From the NCBI GenBank assembly GCA_049840515.1, contig JASGKW010000009.1:124001-188000 (forward strand): a stretch of DNA of 64,000 bases, in the 5' to 3' direction. The stretch's first letter is position 1. Every line of letters begins with the position of its first letter. Source of the stretch: Muricomes sp049840515 (GTDB lineage Bacteria > Bacillota > Clostridia > Lachnospirales > Lachnospiraceae). A program made the translations under genes and the position numbers. Below are positions 17,418 through 26,391 of the stretch, piece after piece. A model generated the notes under the pieces. The model searched no databases. It had not been told where the DNA came from and saw nothing but the letters and a program-made list of their open reading frames with translations.

Positions 17418-17825
17418 CTAATCGAAAACAACATTTTTGTCTATATATTCCATCCTCACCACCACGTAAGGGTAAGTTGTCACATCTTTCGTTTTTTCCC
17501 CTTTTTCAGGGCCCAACAGATTCGTATGTATATAAACAGCATTTTCTGTTTCATAAAGTCCTGTCACTTCCACACTGTACCCACTTTTAGGCTGGGGGCC
17601 GTATCCTTCTGCAATAAACAGATAACCCTGGTCCGCATATGTGAGTTTAAATGGCAGTTCCCTGTTTTCCAGAATTGCCTGCTTCAGTTCATTCGGCACT
17701 CTCTCCTTATCTATAACAGTAAACTCCAAATCCCGCAGCTTTTCGGTTTTTGTCGGACGCGAAATACAACCTGACAGCATCAGCACAAGCAAAAACCCCG
17801 CCAGATATAATACTTTTTTCTTCAT
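17418..17825 (-). CDS. Lipoprotein with PrcB C-terminal domain
   Basis: 135 aa. Lipoprotein signal peptide MKKKVLYLAGFLLVLMLSGC (lipidated Cys 20), then a domain resembling PrcB C-terminal (FTVIDKERVPNELKQAI, YLFIAEGYGPQPKSGYSVEV, PYVVVRMEYIDKNVVFD). PrcB-type domains were named from a protease complex subunit; here it is likely a surface-attached protein of unknown role. It lies just upstream of the SPOCS/LysM gene, with a 12-bp gap, and is probably co-transcribed with it. Confidence 0.75.
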   Translation of the reverse strand: MKKKVLYLAGFLLVLMLSGCISRPTKTEKLRDLEFTVIDKERVPNELKQAILENRELPFKLTYADQGYLFIAEGYGPQPKSGYSVEVTGLYETENAVYIHTNLLGPEKGEKTKDVTTYPYVVVRMEYIDKNVVFD

Positions 17826-17963
17826 ATCTAATCCCCGCGGTATATTCTCACTATTATATTATTATGCAACTGTACTGATTATTCTTTTTTCGTTGCAGCT
17901 TGCCCATACACAGCACAGATATCCGCTGCAAAATGCTCAAACCGGCCTGCACCGGGGTATATT

Positions 17964-18136
17964 GTAACAGTTCAGCCATACAGTTCGAGTTGGCGGCTTT
18001 GCAGCCTTTTTCACTGCTGACGCAGTTAAAACTCTCGCTTATGGCAGAGTGCCATATACATATATTGGAAGATGGTCTGTCACAAACAAGTTTGTGCAGT
18101 CCATCTTCCAGTATATGTGCATGGCTGAACTGTAAC
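17964..18136. repeat. Structured inverted-repeat element, single copy
   Basis: Bounded by TGTAACAGTTCAGCCAT on the left and ATGGCTGAACTGTAAC on the right (15 of 16 bp inverted). The inner right part is itself a long hairpin: TTGGAAGATGG and CCATCTTCC arms around a CACAAAC/GTTTGTG tip. Its middle contains CTCGCTTATGGCAGAG, which matches in reverse complement the CTCTGCCTAAGCGAG of the tandem array at 39515-40054, so both belong to one family. It fills the 411-bp gap between the divergent PrcB-lipoprotein and plsC genes. No ORF. Confidence 0.75.
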
Positions 18137-18164
18137 GTTATATTTGAATATTTCCCACATTTCC

Positions 18165-18193
18165 TTGTTTTTTAATGTTTGTTTTTGTATAAT
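18165..18193 (+). promoter_or_regulatory. Sigma-A-type promoter of plsC
   Basis: TTGTTT (18165-18170) and TATAAT (18188-18193) with a 17-bp spacer, 43 bp upstream of the plsC start. Confidence 0.5.
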
Positions 18194-18236
18194 TGAAATA
18201 AAAAATCTGGCAGTCTAAGAAAAGAGGGTTTATCTA

Positions 18237-18969
18237 ATGTTCCGATTCATATGTGTTGCAATTTTTCTTGTTTTATATTTGATTTGTTCCATTCCTATTT
18301 TTTTTGTGGAATGGATTATCGGCAAATTCAGCCGCCAAAAACGAGACTACAGCCCTGCGTGCAGTACAGTGGGCTTTTCGAGTCATGTTAAAAATGGCAG
18401 GTGTACAGGCAACCATAATCGGAGAGGAGAATATCCCCGATGAGCCGGTACTTTTTATCGGCAATCACCGCAGTTTTTTTGACATTCTGCTCACCTACAG
18501 CCGCTGCAGACGTTTGACAGGGTACATCGCCAAAAAGGAAATGGAGCACATTCCGCTGCTCTCCACCTGGATGCGCTATCTGTACTGCCTGTTTTTGGAC
18601 CGTGAAAATCCAAAAGAGGGGCTGAAAACAATTTTGCAGGCTATTGATTATGTAAACCGGGGAATTTCCATCTGTATCTTCCCTGAGGGTACAAGAAACA
18701 AAGGTGAAGAATTGAGCATGCTTCCTTTTAAAGACGGAGCGTTCAAAATTGCAACAAAAACCAATTGTGCTATTATACCGATGTCCCTGAACAATACCTG
18801 TTCCATCTTTGAACAGCAGTTCCCGAAAATCAGAAAGGTACATGTAGTCATTGAATATGGAAAGCCTATCTATCCAAATGATTTAGATAAAGAAGATAAA
18901 AAACACATTGGCAATTATGTACAAAATATAATCCAGGAAACAATTCAGAAAAATGCGGGTCTGGTATAA
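18237..18969 (+). CDS. plsC: 1-acyl-sn-glycerol-3-phosphate acyltransferase, frame broken near the N-terminus
   Basis: Adds the second acyl chain in phosphatidic acid synthesis at the membrane. The acyltransferase motifs NHRSFFDIL (HX4D-type) and FPEGTRNKGEE are clear in the frame 18304-18969. The first part, a membrane anchor starting MFRFICVAIFLVLYL at ATG 18237 with AGAGGG upstream, is in a different frame. The frames meet at about 18350-18356 (AGCCCTGCG): removing one base, or adding two, joins FSRQKRDYS to LRAVQWAFRV. The joined protein is about 243 aa, normal for the family. The body of the enzyme is intact; a sequencing error or genuine frameshift remains open. Confidence 0.82.
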
Positions 18970-19005
18970 AAAATGCTTTAATGACAAGAAAGAGGTGAAA
19001 ACTGA

Positions 19006-20118
19006 ATGTACCATCCTCCCATGATACAAATACAAGAAGAAGAGGCAAAAATTCAAGATCGATGGATGGAATTACATAAAAAAATCAATCTGTGGTCCGC
19101 AATCACCTCCTTTGGAGTAGAATTGGCAATGTTCTGGGTACTGCACCATATGAGTATTCCTACAGCCACCGTGCCGGTGTACATCTTTAAGTACATTGTA
19201 TTCCCGGGAGTGCTGAACTTTACAGCGGTAGGTGTCTTATATGCCATTTTTCATTTCAGCAAAAGCCGGACTGTAAAGAAATATACCGCATCCATTACCC
19301 TTGTTATAATTTGCTTCGTCCTGCTCATTGTGCACAGTATATTCCCTGCAGTCCATATGTTGTTTGGAATCCCCATCATACTCACTACGGTATATGGGAG
19401 CTACCGCCTCACTAATGTCACAGGAATCCTTAGTTTTGCCGCGGAGCTGATTGGTGAATTATTTATTGTCTGGGACAAGGATAAAATCAGTATTTTTACC
19501 AGCAGTGAGCGTATTGTCAATTTTGGAATTACACTGGTTATACTGATTTTCATTTATGCCATTTCACTGGTAATCCTGCATTATGAGCGCCTGAAAAATG
19601 ATGCCGTCATTATCAAGGACGTAGAGCGGTATCAATTAAAAACCCAGCTTTTGAAGGATGAGCTGACCTCCCTGTATAACCGGACAGCCCTTCAGGAGTA
19701 TTTTAATACCATGAACGGCAGCCCCGGCCAGTTTATACTTGCCATAATTGATGTTGACGATTTCAAAGAAATAAATGATACTCTGGGCCATGTAAGGGGC
19801 GATGTATTTCTGAAAGAATTTGCCATCATCCTGAGACGGTGCAGCCGCCCCCATACGGCCTTTCGTTTTGCAGGAGATGAATTCTGCATTTTGTTTAAAG
19901 ATGAATCTATAGAAAACGTGGTAAACATATGCCGCACAATTCAGAAAGAATTGAAGGTAATCCGACATTTTGATGATTTCAGGAAAATTACGGCCAGCTT
20001 CGGTATTGCCCGCTATGAACAGCACCTCACTCCCCTTGAACTGCTTGAGCAGGCTGACCAGGCACTGTATCAATCCAAGAAAAATAAGGGCAGTATTACG
20101 ATTTATAAAAAGAGGTAG
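19006..20118 (+). CDS. Membrane diguanylate cyclase (GGDEF)
   Basis: 370 aa. About six N-terminal membrane helices (residues roughly 25-200) are followed by a GGDEF domain with KDELTSLYNRTALQEYF, IIDVDDFKEINDTLGHVRGD and RFAGDEF (residues about 285-290). The signature is AGDEF rather than GGDEF, a variant seen in some active cyclases because the first glycine is the most tolerant position; activity here is likely but not certain. It would synthesise c-di-GMP. It follows plsC closely (36 bp) with a GAGGTG ribosome site. Confidence 0.87.
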   Translation: MYHPPMIQIQEEEAKIQDRWMELHKKINLWSAITSFGVELAMFWVLHHMSIPTATVPVYIFKYIVFPGVLNFTAVGVLYAIFHFSKSRTVKKYTASITLVIICFVLLIVHSIFPAVHMLFGIPIILTTVYGSYRLTNVTGILSFAAELIGELFIVWDKDKISIFTSSERIVNFGITLVILIFIYAISLVILHYERLKNDAVIIKDVERYQLKTQLLKDELTSLYNRTALQEYFNTMNGSPGQFILAIIDVDDFKEINDTLGHVRGDVFLKEFAIILRRCSRPHTAFRFAGDEFCILFKDESIENVVNICRTIQKELKVIRHFDDFRKITASFGIARYEQHLTPLELLEQADQALYQSKKNKGSITIYKKR

Positions 20119-20246
20119 TTACAGAGAAAGACTTTTCTTTACTTTCATTCTACATATGTTATACTTAAGTCGATAAAAATTGTTGCTAAACATATCGCCA
20201 TCCCCGTAATTCAGCAGAGATAGTGATAAGAAAAAAGGAGATTACT

Positions 20247-21695
20247 ATGAGCGCGCAGAATCTTACACTGTTGACAGACCTGTATGAGCTGACCATGATG
20301 CAGGGCTATTTTGAAACTCAGGAAAATGAAACTGTTGTATTTGATGTCTTTTTCCGCAACAACCCTAATAAAAGCGGATATTCCATTATGGCCGGCCTGG
20401 AGCAGGTCATTGAATATATTAAGAATTTGCATTTTTCCTACGAAGACGTAGATTATTTACGGGGACTCGGCATATTTAATGAAAATTTTCTCCACTATTT
20501 AAGCGGCTTCCATTTCAGCGGAAATATTTATGCCATCCCGGAGGGGTCTGCTATTTTCCCAAAAGAGCCAATTGTAAAAGTAATCGCACCTATTATGGAG
20601 GCACAGCTTGTTGAGACTGCCATTTTAAATATCATCAATCATCAGTCTCTGATTGCCACAAAAACTTCCAGGGTTGTCTATGCCGCCCAAGGTGACGGTA
20701 TCATGGAATTTGGTCTGCGCCGCGCCCAGGGGCCGGATGCCGGACTGTACGGAGCCAGAGCAGCTATGATTGGCGGCTGTGTGGGTACATCCAATGTTCT
20801 TGCAGGCAAACTGTTTCATGTGCCTATCATGGGAACACATGCACACAGCTGGATTATGAGTTTTAAGGATGAGTATACTGCATTTAGAGAATATGCAAAG
20901 CTGTACCCCAACACCTGCACCCTCCTTGTGGATACTTATGACACACTGAAATCTGGTGTTCCAAATGCAATCCGCGTCTTTCAGGAGATGCGCGATGCCG
21001 GTATCAAACCGAGAGCTTACGGCATCCGTCTTGACAGCGGAGATTTGGCGTACCTCTCCAAGAAAGCCCGTGTTATGCTGGATCAGGCTGGTTTTACCGA
21101 CGCTGTTATTGCCGCATCCAATGATTTGGACGAGGTGTTAATTCACGATTTGAAGATGCAGGGTGCCGCCATCACCTCATGGGGTGTTGGGACAAACCTG
21201 ATTACCTCAAAAGACTGCCCGTCTTTCGGCGGTGTGTATAAAATGGCCGCTATCCAAAATGCGGCCGGCGAATTTGTTCCGAAAATCAAAATTTCAGAAA
21301 ATATTGAAAAAATCACAAACCCGGGCAACAAAACCATTTACCGTGTATATGATAAAAAGACTGGCAAAATCCGCGCAGACTTAATCTGCTTTGTGGATGA
21401 AACCTATGACACTTCCGAGGAGCTTTTGCTCTTTGACCCCAACGCTACATGGAAGAAAACCCGTCTTCCCGGGGGCAGTTATACTATGCGCGAAATGTTA
21501 AAGCCTGTCTTTATCAACGGTGAATGTGTGTATAAATCACCTTCCGTTAAGGAAATTGCAGAATATTGCAAACAAGAAAAGAATACCCTCTGGGATGAGA
21601 CAAAACGTCTCTTCTACCCACACAGGGTTTATGTAGACTTGTCTCAAAAGCTTTATGACACAAAAGCAAAACTACTGAACGAGATGAGCAAGTAA
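20247..21695 (+). CDS. pncB: Nicotinate phosphoribosyltransferase
   Basis: 482 aa from ATG 20247 (AAAAGGAG 8 bp upstream; the upstream ATG at 20223 lacks a site). Converts nicotinate and PRPP to nicotinate mononucleotide in NAD salvage. Signature segments: LLTDLYELTMMQGYF, NIYAIPEGSAIFP, EFGLRRAQGPDAGLYG, GTHAHSWIM and YGIRLDSGDLAYLSKK. It is the first of a plus-strand run pncB-ddl-murF-HAD-HPt, with a 38-bp gap to ddl. Confidence 0.95.
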   Translation: MSAQNLTLLTDLYELTMMQGYFETQENETVVFDVFFRNNPNKSGYSIMAGLEQVIEYIKNLHFSYEDVDYLRGLGIFNENFLHYLSGFHFSGNIYAIPEGSAIFPKEPIVKVIAPIMEAQLVETAILNIINHQSLIATKTSRVVYAAQGDGIMEFGLRRAQGPDAGLYGARAAMIGGCVGTSNVLAGKLFHVPIMGTHAHSWIMSFKDEYTAFREYAKLYPNTCTLLVDTYDTLKSGVPNAIRVFQEMRDAGIKPRAYGIRLDSGDLAYLSKKARVMLDQAGFTDAVIAASNDLDEVLIHDLKMQGAAITSWGVGTNLITSKDCPSFGGVYKMAAIQNAAGEFVPKIKISENIEKITNPGNKTIYRVYDKKTGKIRADLICFVDETYDTSEELLLFDPNATWKKTRLPGGSYTMREMLKPVFINGECVYKSPSVKEIAEYCKQEKNTLWDETKRLFYPHRVYVDLSQKLYDTKAKLLNEMSK

Positions 21696-21733
21696 CGACA
21701 ACTTTAGTATGGTAAAAAGGAGATTTTATTGTT

Positions 21734-22789
21734 ATGAGAATTATTGTATTAGCTGGGGGCTTAAGCTCTGAGCGTGACGTATCACTTTCCTCCAGCGCAG
21801 GTATATGCAGAACTTTATTGGAGAAAGGCCACGATGCCTTTTTGCTGGATGTATTTTTAGGCCTCCCTTACGACAGGAACCGGCTGGATGAGGTTTTTAC
21901 GCTCCCCGGACATGGGCTTGAGATTGCAAAAAGCATCGGCACCGACGAACCTGATATCGAGGCAATCAAAGCCTCCCGCCCTGACAAATCCGATTGTTTC
22001 CTTGGGCCAAACGTGATTGAACTGTGCCGCATGGCAGATATCACATTTCTCGGTCTTCACGGCGGAGAGGGGGAAAATGGAAAGCTCCAGGCTACTTTCG
22101 ACCTGCTTGGAATCAAATATACCGGTCCGAATTCTCTTGGCTGTGCTATTGCCATGGATAAAGGTTTTACGAAACAGGTTTTCCTCCAGGCGGGCATCGA
22201 CACTCCCAAAGGAGCCTGCATTCACAAGAATACTCCTGACAAATCTCTGGAAACAATGGGACTTCAGCTTCCTGTGGTTGTAAAACCCTGCTCCGGCGGT
22301 TCCAGCATCGGTGTTTATATTGTAAAGACTGAGGATGAATACACTCAGGCCCTGTCCAGCTCTTTCAAGTATGAGGATGAGGTCGTGGTGGAGTCCTATA
22401 TCAAAGGGCGGGAATTTGCCTGCGGTATTATCGACGGCGAGGCGCTTCCTCCCATCGAAATCATTCCAAAAACAGGCTTTTTTGACTACGCCAATAAATA
22501 TCAGGACGGCGCCACCGAGGAGGTGTGCCCCGCCAATATCAGCGAAGAAATTTCTGATAAGATGAAATCCCTCACCACAAGAGCCTTTCACGCCTTAAAG
22601 CTGAATGTATACAGCCGGGCCGATTTTCTCCTCGATGACCAGGGAAATCTGTACTGCCTGGAAATGAATACCCTCCCCGGTATGACGGCTGCAAGCCTTC
22701 TTCCAAAGGAAGCAAAAGCTGTTGGGATAGAATATGGTGATTTGTGTGAATTAATTATTCAAAAATCTATAGCGGCAAGATATCAGTAA
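21734..22789 (+). CDS. ddl: D-alanine--D-alanine ligase
   Basis: 351 aa ATP-grasp enzyme joining two D-Ala for peptidoglycan. N-terminal VLAGGLSSERDVSLSS, TFLGLHGGEGENGKLQ, the ATP-grasp lid KPCSGGSSIGVYIV and C-terminal LYCLEMNTLPGMTAASLLP are present. Its Lys/Tyr pattern around the omega loop cannot be used safely to tell D-Ala from D-Lac specificity here. Followed 14 bp later by murF, which uses its product. Confidence 0.93.
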   Translation: MRIIVLAGGLSSERDVSLSSSAGICRTLLEKGHDAFLLDVFLGLPYDRNRLDEVFTLPGHGLEIAKSIGTDEPDIEAIKASRPDKSDCFLGPNVIELCRMADITFLGLHGGEGENGKLQATFDLLGIKYTGPNSLGCAIAMDKGFTKQVFLQAGIDTPKGACIHKNTPDKSLETMGLQLPVVVKPCSGGSSIGVYIVKTEDEYTQALSSSFKYEDEVVVESYIKGREFACGIIDGEALPPIEIIPKTGFFDYANKYQDGATEEVCPANISEEISDKMKSLTTRAFHALKLNVYSRADFLLDDQGNLYCLEMNTLPGMTAASLLPKEAKAVGIEYGDLCELIIQKSIAARYQ

Positions 22790-22803
22790 AGGATGTATAT
22801 AAT

Positions 22804-24174
22804 ATGAGAAATATGACATTGAAAGAAATCTCCGTGGCGTGCGGCGGCATTTACTACGGGGATGATGAAAGCTATTATAAAGAGGTCAGCAGTGTTACTA
22901 TTGACAGCCGCAAAATTCAAAAGGACTGTCTGTTTGTGGCAATCCGCGGCACCCGGGTGGACGGGCACATGTTTATTCCTCAGTCCATTCACGACGGTGC
23001 ACTGTGCGCTGTATCCGAAAAGCGTATTGAAAATGCTCCATATCCTTATATTATGGTTAATTCCTGTGCACAGGCGCTCAGAGATATCGCAGAGCACTAC
23101 CGCCGCTCTCTCCACCTGAAAGTGGTGGGAATATCCGGGAGTGTGGGCAAAACAAGCACAAAAGAAATGATTGCCTCTGTGGTGGGACAGAAATACCATG
23201 TATTAAAAACAGAGGGCAATTTCAACAACGAGATTGGCCTTCCTCTTACAATATTTAACATCACAGAAGAGCACGAGGTCGCTGTCCTGGAAATGGGAAT
23301 CAGCGATTTTGGCGAGATGGAGCGGCTGGCAAGGATTGCACGGCCTGATATCTGTGTACTTACTAATATAGGCTCTGCACACCTGGAGCAGTTAAAATCC
23401 AGGGAGGGAATCCTGAAAGCCAAAACAGAAATGTTTTTATTTATGAATCCGGAAGGCCATATTATCCTCAACGGTGACGATGATATGCTGCGCAGAGTCA
23501 TCCCTGCAAACCGCATTCAGCCCGCTTTTTTTGGCTTTGACTCTCCATGTGATTATTTTGTCAAAAATGTTGAGAACATGGGCCTGAAAGGAACATCTGC
23601 AACTTTCTGCACCCCTGATTCAGAGTTTACTGCACATATTTCCGTACCCGGAGAACACATGGTTTACAACGCTCTGGCTGCTGTGGCTGTGGGACGTGTG
23701 CTGGACATGAGCGATGATGAAATCAAACGTGGAATTGAGGCTTTGGTTCCCCTCGCAGGGCGCAACAACCTTATCAGAACAAAACATTTTACCATCATTG
23801 ATGACTGCTACAATGCCAACCCTGCTTCCATGAAAGCCTCCCTCGATGTGCTCAGTCAGGCGGAGGGACGCTCTGTGGCTGTTCTGGGAGATATGTTTGA
23901 ATTAGGCGCGTCAGAATTTGATATGCACTTTGCAGTCGGACAATATGCCGCAAAAGCCGGCATCAGCCAGCTCATCTGCATTGGCACTCTCGCTGAATGG
24001 ATAGCAAGAGGTGCCGCCTCCGAAAGTTCTGACATGGAAGTTTACTTCTATGACACAAAGGCTGAATTTCTGGAGCATCTTGACTCTCTCATGAAAGAAA
24101 ATGATACCATATTAGTAAAGGCTTCCCACGGAATGGAATTCCCTGAAATTGTAGAAGCTCTGAAGGCGAGGTAA
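22804..24174 (+). CDS. murF: UDP-N-acetylmuramoyl-tripeptide--D-alanyl-D-alanine ligase
   Basis: 456 aa. Adds D-Ala-D-Ala, the product of the preceding ddl, to the UDP-MurNAc-tripeptide. The ATP loop GISGSVGKTSTKEMIA, GNFNNEIGLPLT, VLEMGISDFGEM and the C-terminal DDCYNANPASMKASL are diagnostic of MurF. The ddl-murF pairing completes the stem-peptide branch. The stop is followed 2 bp later by the HAD gene. Confidence 0.95.
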   Translation: MRNMTLKEISVACGGIYYGDDESYYKEVSSVTIDSRKIQKDCLFVAIRGTRVDGHMFIPQSIHDGALCAVSEKRIENAPYPYIMVNSCAQALRDIAEHYRRSLHLKVVGISGSVGKTSTKEMIASVVGQKYHVLKTEGNFNNEIGLPLTIFNITEEHEVAVLEMGISDFGEMERLARIARPDICVLTNIGSAHLEQLKSREGILKAKTEMFLFMNPEGHIILNGDDDMLRRVIPANRIQPAFFGFDSPCDYFVKNVENMGLKGTSATFCTPDSEFTAHISVPGEHMVYNALAAVAVGRVLDMSDDEIKRGIEALVPLAGRNNLIRTKHFTIIDDCYNANPASMKASLDVLSQAEGRSVAVLGDMFELGASEFDMHFAVGQYAAKAGISQLICIGTLAEWIARGAASESSDMEVYFYDTKAEFLEHLDSLMKENDTILVKASHGMEFPEIVEALKAR

Positions 24175-24176
24175 TT

Positions 24177-24986
24177 ATGGATTATAAAATGCTTGTACTT
24201 GATTTGGATGGTACGCTGACCAATTCTAAAAAAGAAATCACAGAACCCACAAGAAATGCCCTCATTGAATTACAGAAAAACGGCAAAAAAGTGGTGCTCG
24301 CAAGCGGCCGCCCTCTCAATGGCATCCTTCCCCTTGCAGAAGAATTAGAACTGGCCGGACATGGCGGTTACATTCTTTCCTTTAACGGCGCGCGTATTAC
24401 CCGCTGCCATGACGAGGAAGTGATTTACAACCGGATACTTCCCCCGGAGGTTATTCCAGAAGTATATGAAATCGCCGCATCTGTCCCCGGTCTGGATGTA
24501 CTTGCATATGAGGGAGAACATATCTTGTCAGGCATCTCCTCCAATCAATACACGGAGCAGGAAGCTTTCATCAACAAGATGTCCGTGGTGGAAGTTCCTG
24601 ATTTTGTCGGCCATCTCCAGTTTCCAGTCAACAAACTGCTGATTACAGGGGAGCCTTCTATTGTAGAAAAGGGAATGGAACTGCTAAAAAAACGATTTCA
24701 CACGTTTTTAAATATCTACCGCTCTGAACCATTTTTCCTGGAAATCATGCCCCAAAATATTGATAAGGCTTACTCTCTTCAAAAGCTGCTCAACAGTTTA
24801 GGTATGACCGCAGACCAGATGATTTGCTGCGGTGACGGGTATAATGATGTATCTATGATTGAATATGCGGGCCTTGGGGTTGCCATGGAAAATGCCCAGA
24901 CTGTTGTAAAAGATACGGCTGACTTTATTACCCGCTCCAATGATGATGATGGCATTTTATATGTAATTGAAAAATTTATGGTATAA
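24177..24986 (+). CDS. Cof-type HAD-superfamily phosphatase
   Basis: 269 aa. HAD motif I LDLDGTLTNSKKEI, motif II ASGRPL, and motif IV CCGDGYNDVSMIEYAGLGVAM, with the large C2B cap between them, place it in the Cof/YidA subfamily of sugar-phosphate or pyridoxal-phosphate phosphatases. The substrate is not predictable. It starts 2 bp after murF, so it is translated from the same message. Confidence 0.9.
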   Translation: MDYKMLVLDLDGTLTNSKKEITEPTRNALIELQKNGKKVVLASGRPLNGILPLAEELELAGHGGYILSFNGARITRCHDEEVIYNRILPPEVIPEVYEIAASVPGLDVLAYEGEHILSGISSNQYTEQEAFINKMSVVEVPDFVGHLQFPVNKLLITGEPSIVEKGMELLKKRFHTFLNIYRSEPFFLEIMPQNIDKAYSLQKLLNSLGMTADQMICCGDGYNDVSMIEYAGLGVAMENAQTVVKDTADFITRSNDDDGILYVIEKFMV

Positions 24987-24994
24987 AAGGAGAT

Positions 24995-25354
24995 ATGATT
25001 TTGGACCCACGTGACTTTTATAGAGAAATCGGCGCTTCTTATTCCAATGCTCTGCGCCGTCTATCGACTGATGAGCGCATTTCAAAATATCTGCGCATGT
25101 TTTTAGATGATACCAGCTTCCTGCTGGTAAAAGAGACGATTGAAAATAAGGATTACGCCAAAGCTTTCCGGGCCATACACACACTGAAAGGTCTTTGTCT
25201 GAACCTGGAGCTGACTCCCCTCGCCAATGCCTCCTGTGAACTGACAGAATATCTCCGGCAGACACCTCCTGAAGAACTCAACGAGGACATTTTGCACGAA
25301 AGATATGACAAGGTGGACGCTCAATATCACAGAATCCGGATGCTCCTGGAATAG
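24995..25354 (+). CDS. HPt domain protein
   Basis: 119 aa all-helical protein with the phosphotransfer signature AIHTLKGLCLNL, in which the His is the phosphoacceptor. No kinase or receiver domain is attached, so it would act as a free-standing phosphorelay intermediate. The start is either ATG 24995, three bases from AGGAG, or TTG 25001, at a better spacing of 8 bp. The gene is the last of the plus-strand run; partners are not in the window. Confidence 0.8.
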   Translation: MILDPRDFYREIGASYSNALRRLSTDERISKYLRMFLDDTSFLLVKETIENKDYAKAFRAIHTLKGLCLNLELTPLANASCELTEYLRQTPPEELNEDILHERYDKVDAQYHRIRMLLE

Positions 25355-25372
25355 AAACAAAAACCTTCCTGT

Positions 25373-26330
25373 TTAACTGTAATCTTCTCCCGCACTGCGG
25401 TGTGCATCCACCTGAGGAGATTTCTCAGGAAGCTGTGCAAGTATAATCGCCATAAATACAAGGACGCAGCCCAGCAGCTCCTTTGGTGTCCGTGTCTCAT
25501 GTATGACAACCCAACTGGCAAGTGCCGCAAATACAGACTCCAGGCTTAATATCAGAGAAGCCACCGTGGGGTCTGCATTTTTTTGGGCAATAATCTGAAG
25601 TGTATAGCCAACTCCGCAGGACAGAACCCCGGCATAGAGAAGAGGGATATATCCTGCCATCACATCTGACAGGGCAGGTTTCTCCAAAATCAGAGTAGGA
25701 ACTGAGCACACAATGCCCGCCACCAGAAATTGAATCCAGGATAGCTTCACCCCGTCTACTTTAGGCGCAAAATAGTCGATGACCATAATATGAAGAGCAA
25801 ATAAAAAAGCACACACTATCAAAAGTAAATCTCCAAACACAATCTGAAGACCTTCTTTTACACACAGGAAATACATTCCTACTGTCGCAATTCCCACTCC
25901 TGCCCAGATTTTAACTCCCACCTTTTTTCCCATGAAAATGCCCAGTACAGGCACAATCAGTATGTAAAGTGCGGTGATAAATCCAGCTTTTCCGGCGCTG
26001 GAATAGACAAGCCCAATCTGCTGAAAACAGCTCCCCCGCCGCCAAAATAAGGCCGCAGAGCAAGCCTCCAATCCACAAAGACTTTCTGTTTCCCTTTGCT
26101 TTTTTCTCCTGTATATTCTGCGGATTATGTCCGCTTTGATTTACGGCTCTGTCTTTTCTCCCCAAGAACCAGATTACCGGCAAAAGCACCAGCGCTCCCA
26201 TAAGGAATCTGATGGCATTAAAGGTAAATGGACCTATGTAATCCATCCCTACGCTCTGCGCCACAAAAGTACTTCCCCAAATCAAAGCTGTCAGCATAAG
26301 CATGCCGTTGTTTTTTATTTTCTGTTTCAT
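25373..26330 (-). pseudogene. EamA/DMT-family transporter, frame broken
   Basis: Two overlapping frames (25911-26330 and 25373-26071) together give one ten-helix drug/metabolite transporter: MKQKIKNNGMLMLTALIWGS at the N-terminus, PFTFNAIRFLMGALVLLP, GKAGFITALYILIVPVLG, and the second EamA half through PTVASLILSLESVFAALASW. The break is in a run of five Cs on the plus strand (26033-26037); with four the sequence reads GLILAAGSCFQQIGL, and the protein is 318 aa. The run directly abuts CAGCTC. Substrate unknown. It is convergent with the HPt gene. Confidence 0.82.
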
Positions 26331-26391
26331 ATTATATATTGTCCTTTACTTTCTCAAATTCCTTTTTTTCCTTATGTAGTATAACACCTTT

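Noticed and set aside
21857..22591. 244-codon minus-strand ORF
   Set aside because: Antisense to the well-supported ddl gene; no family pattern.
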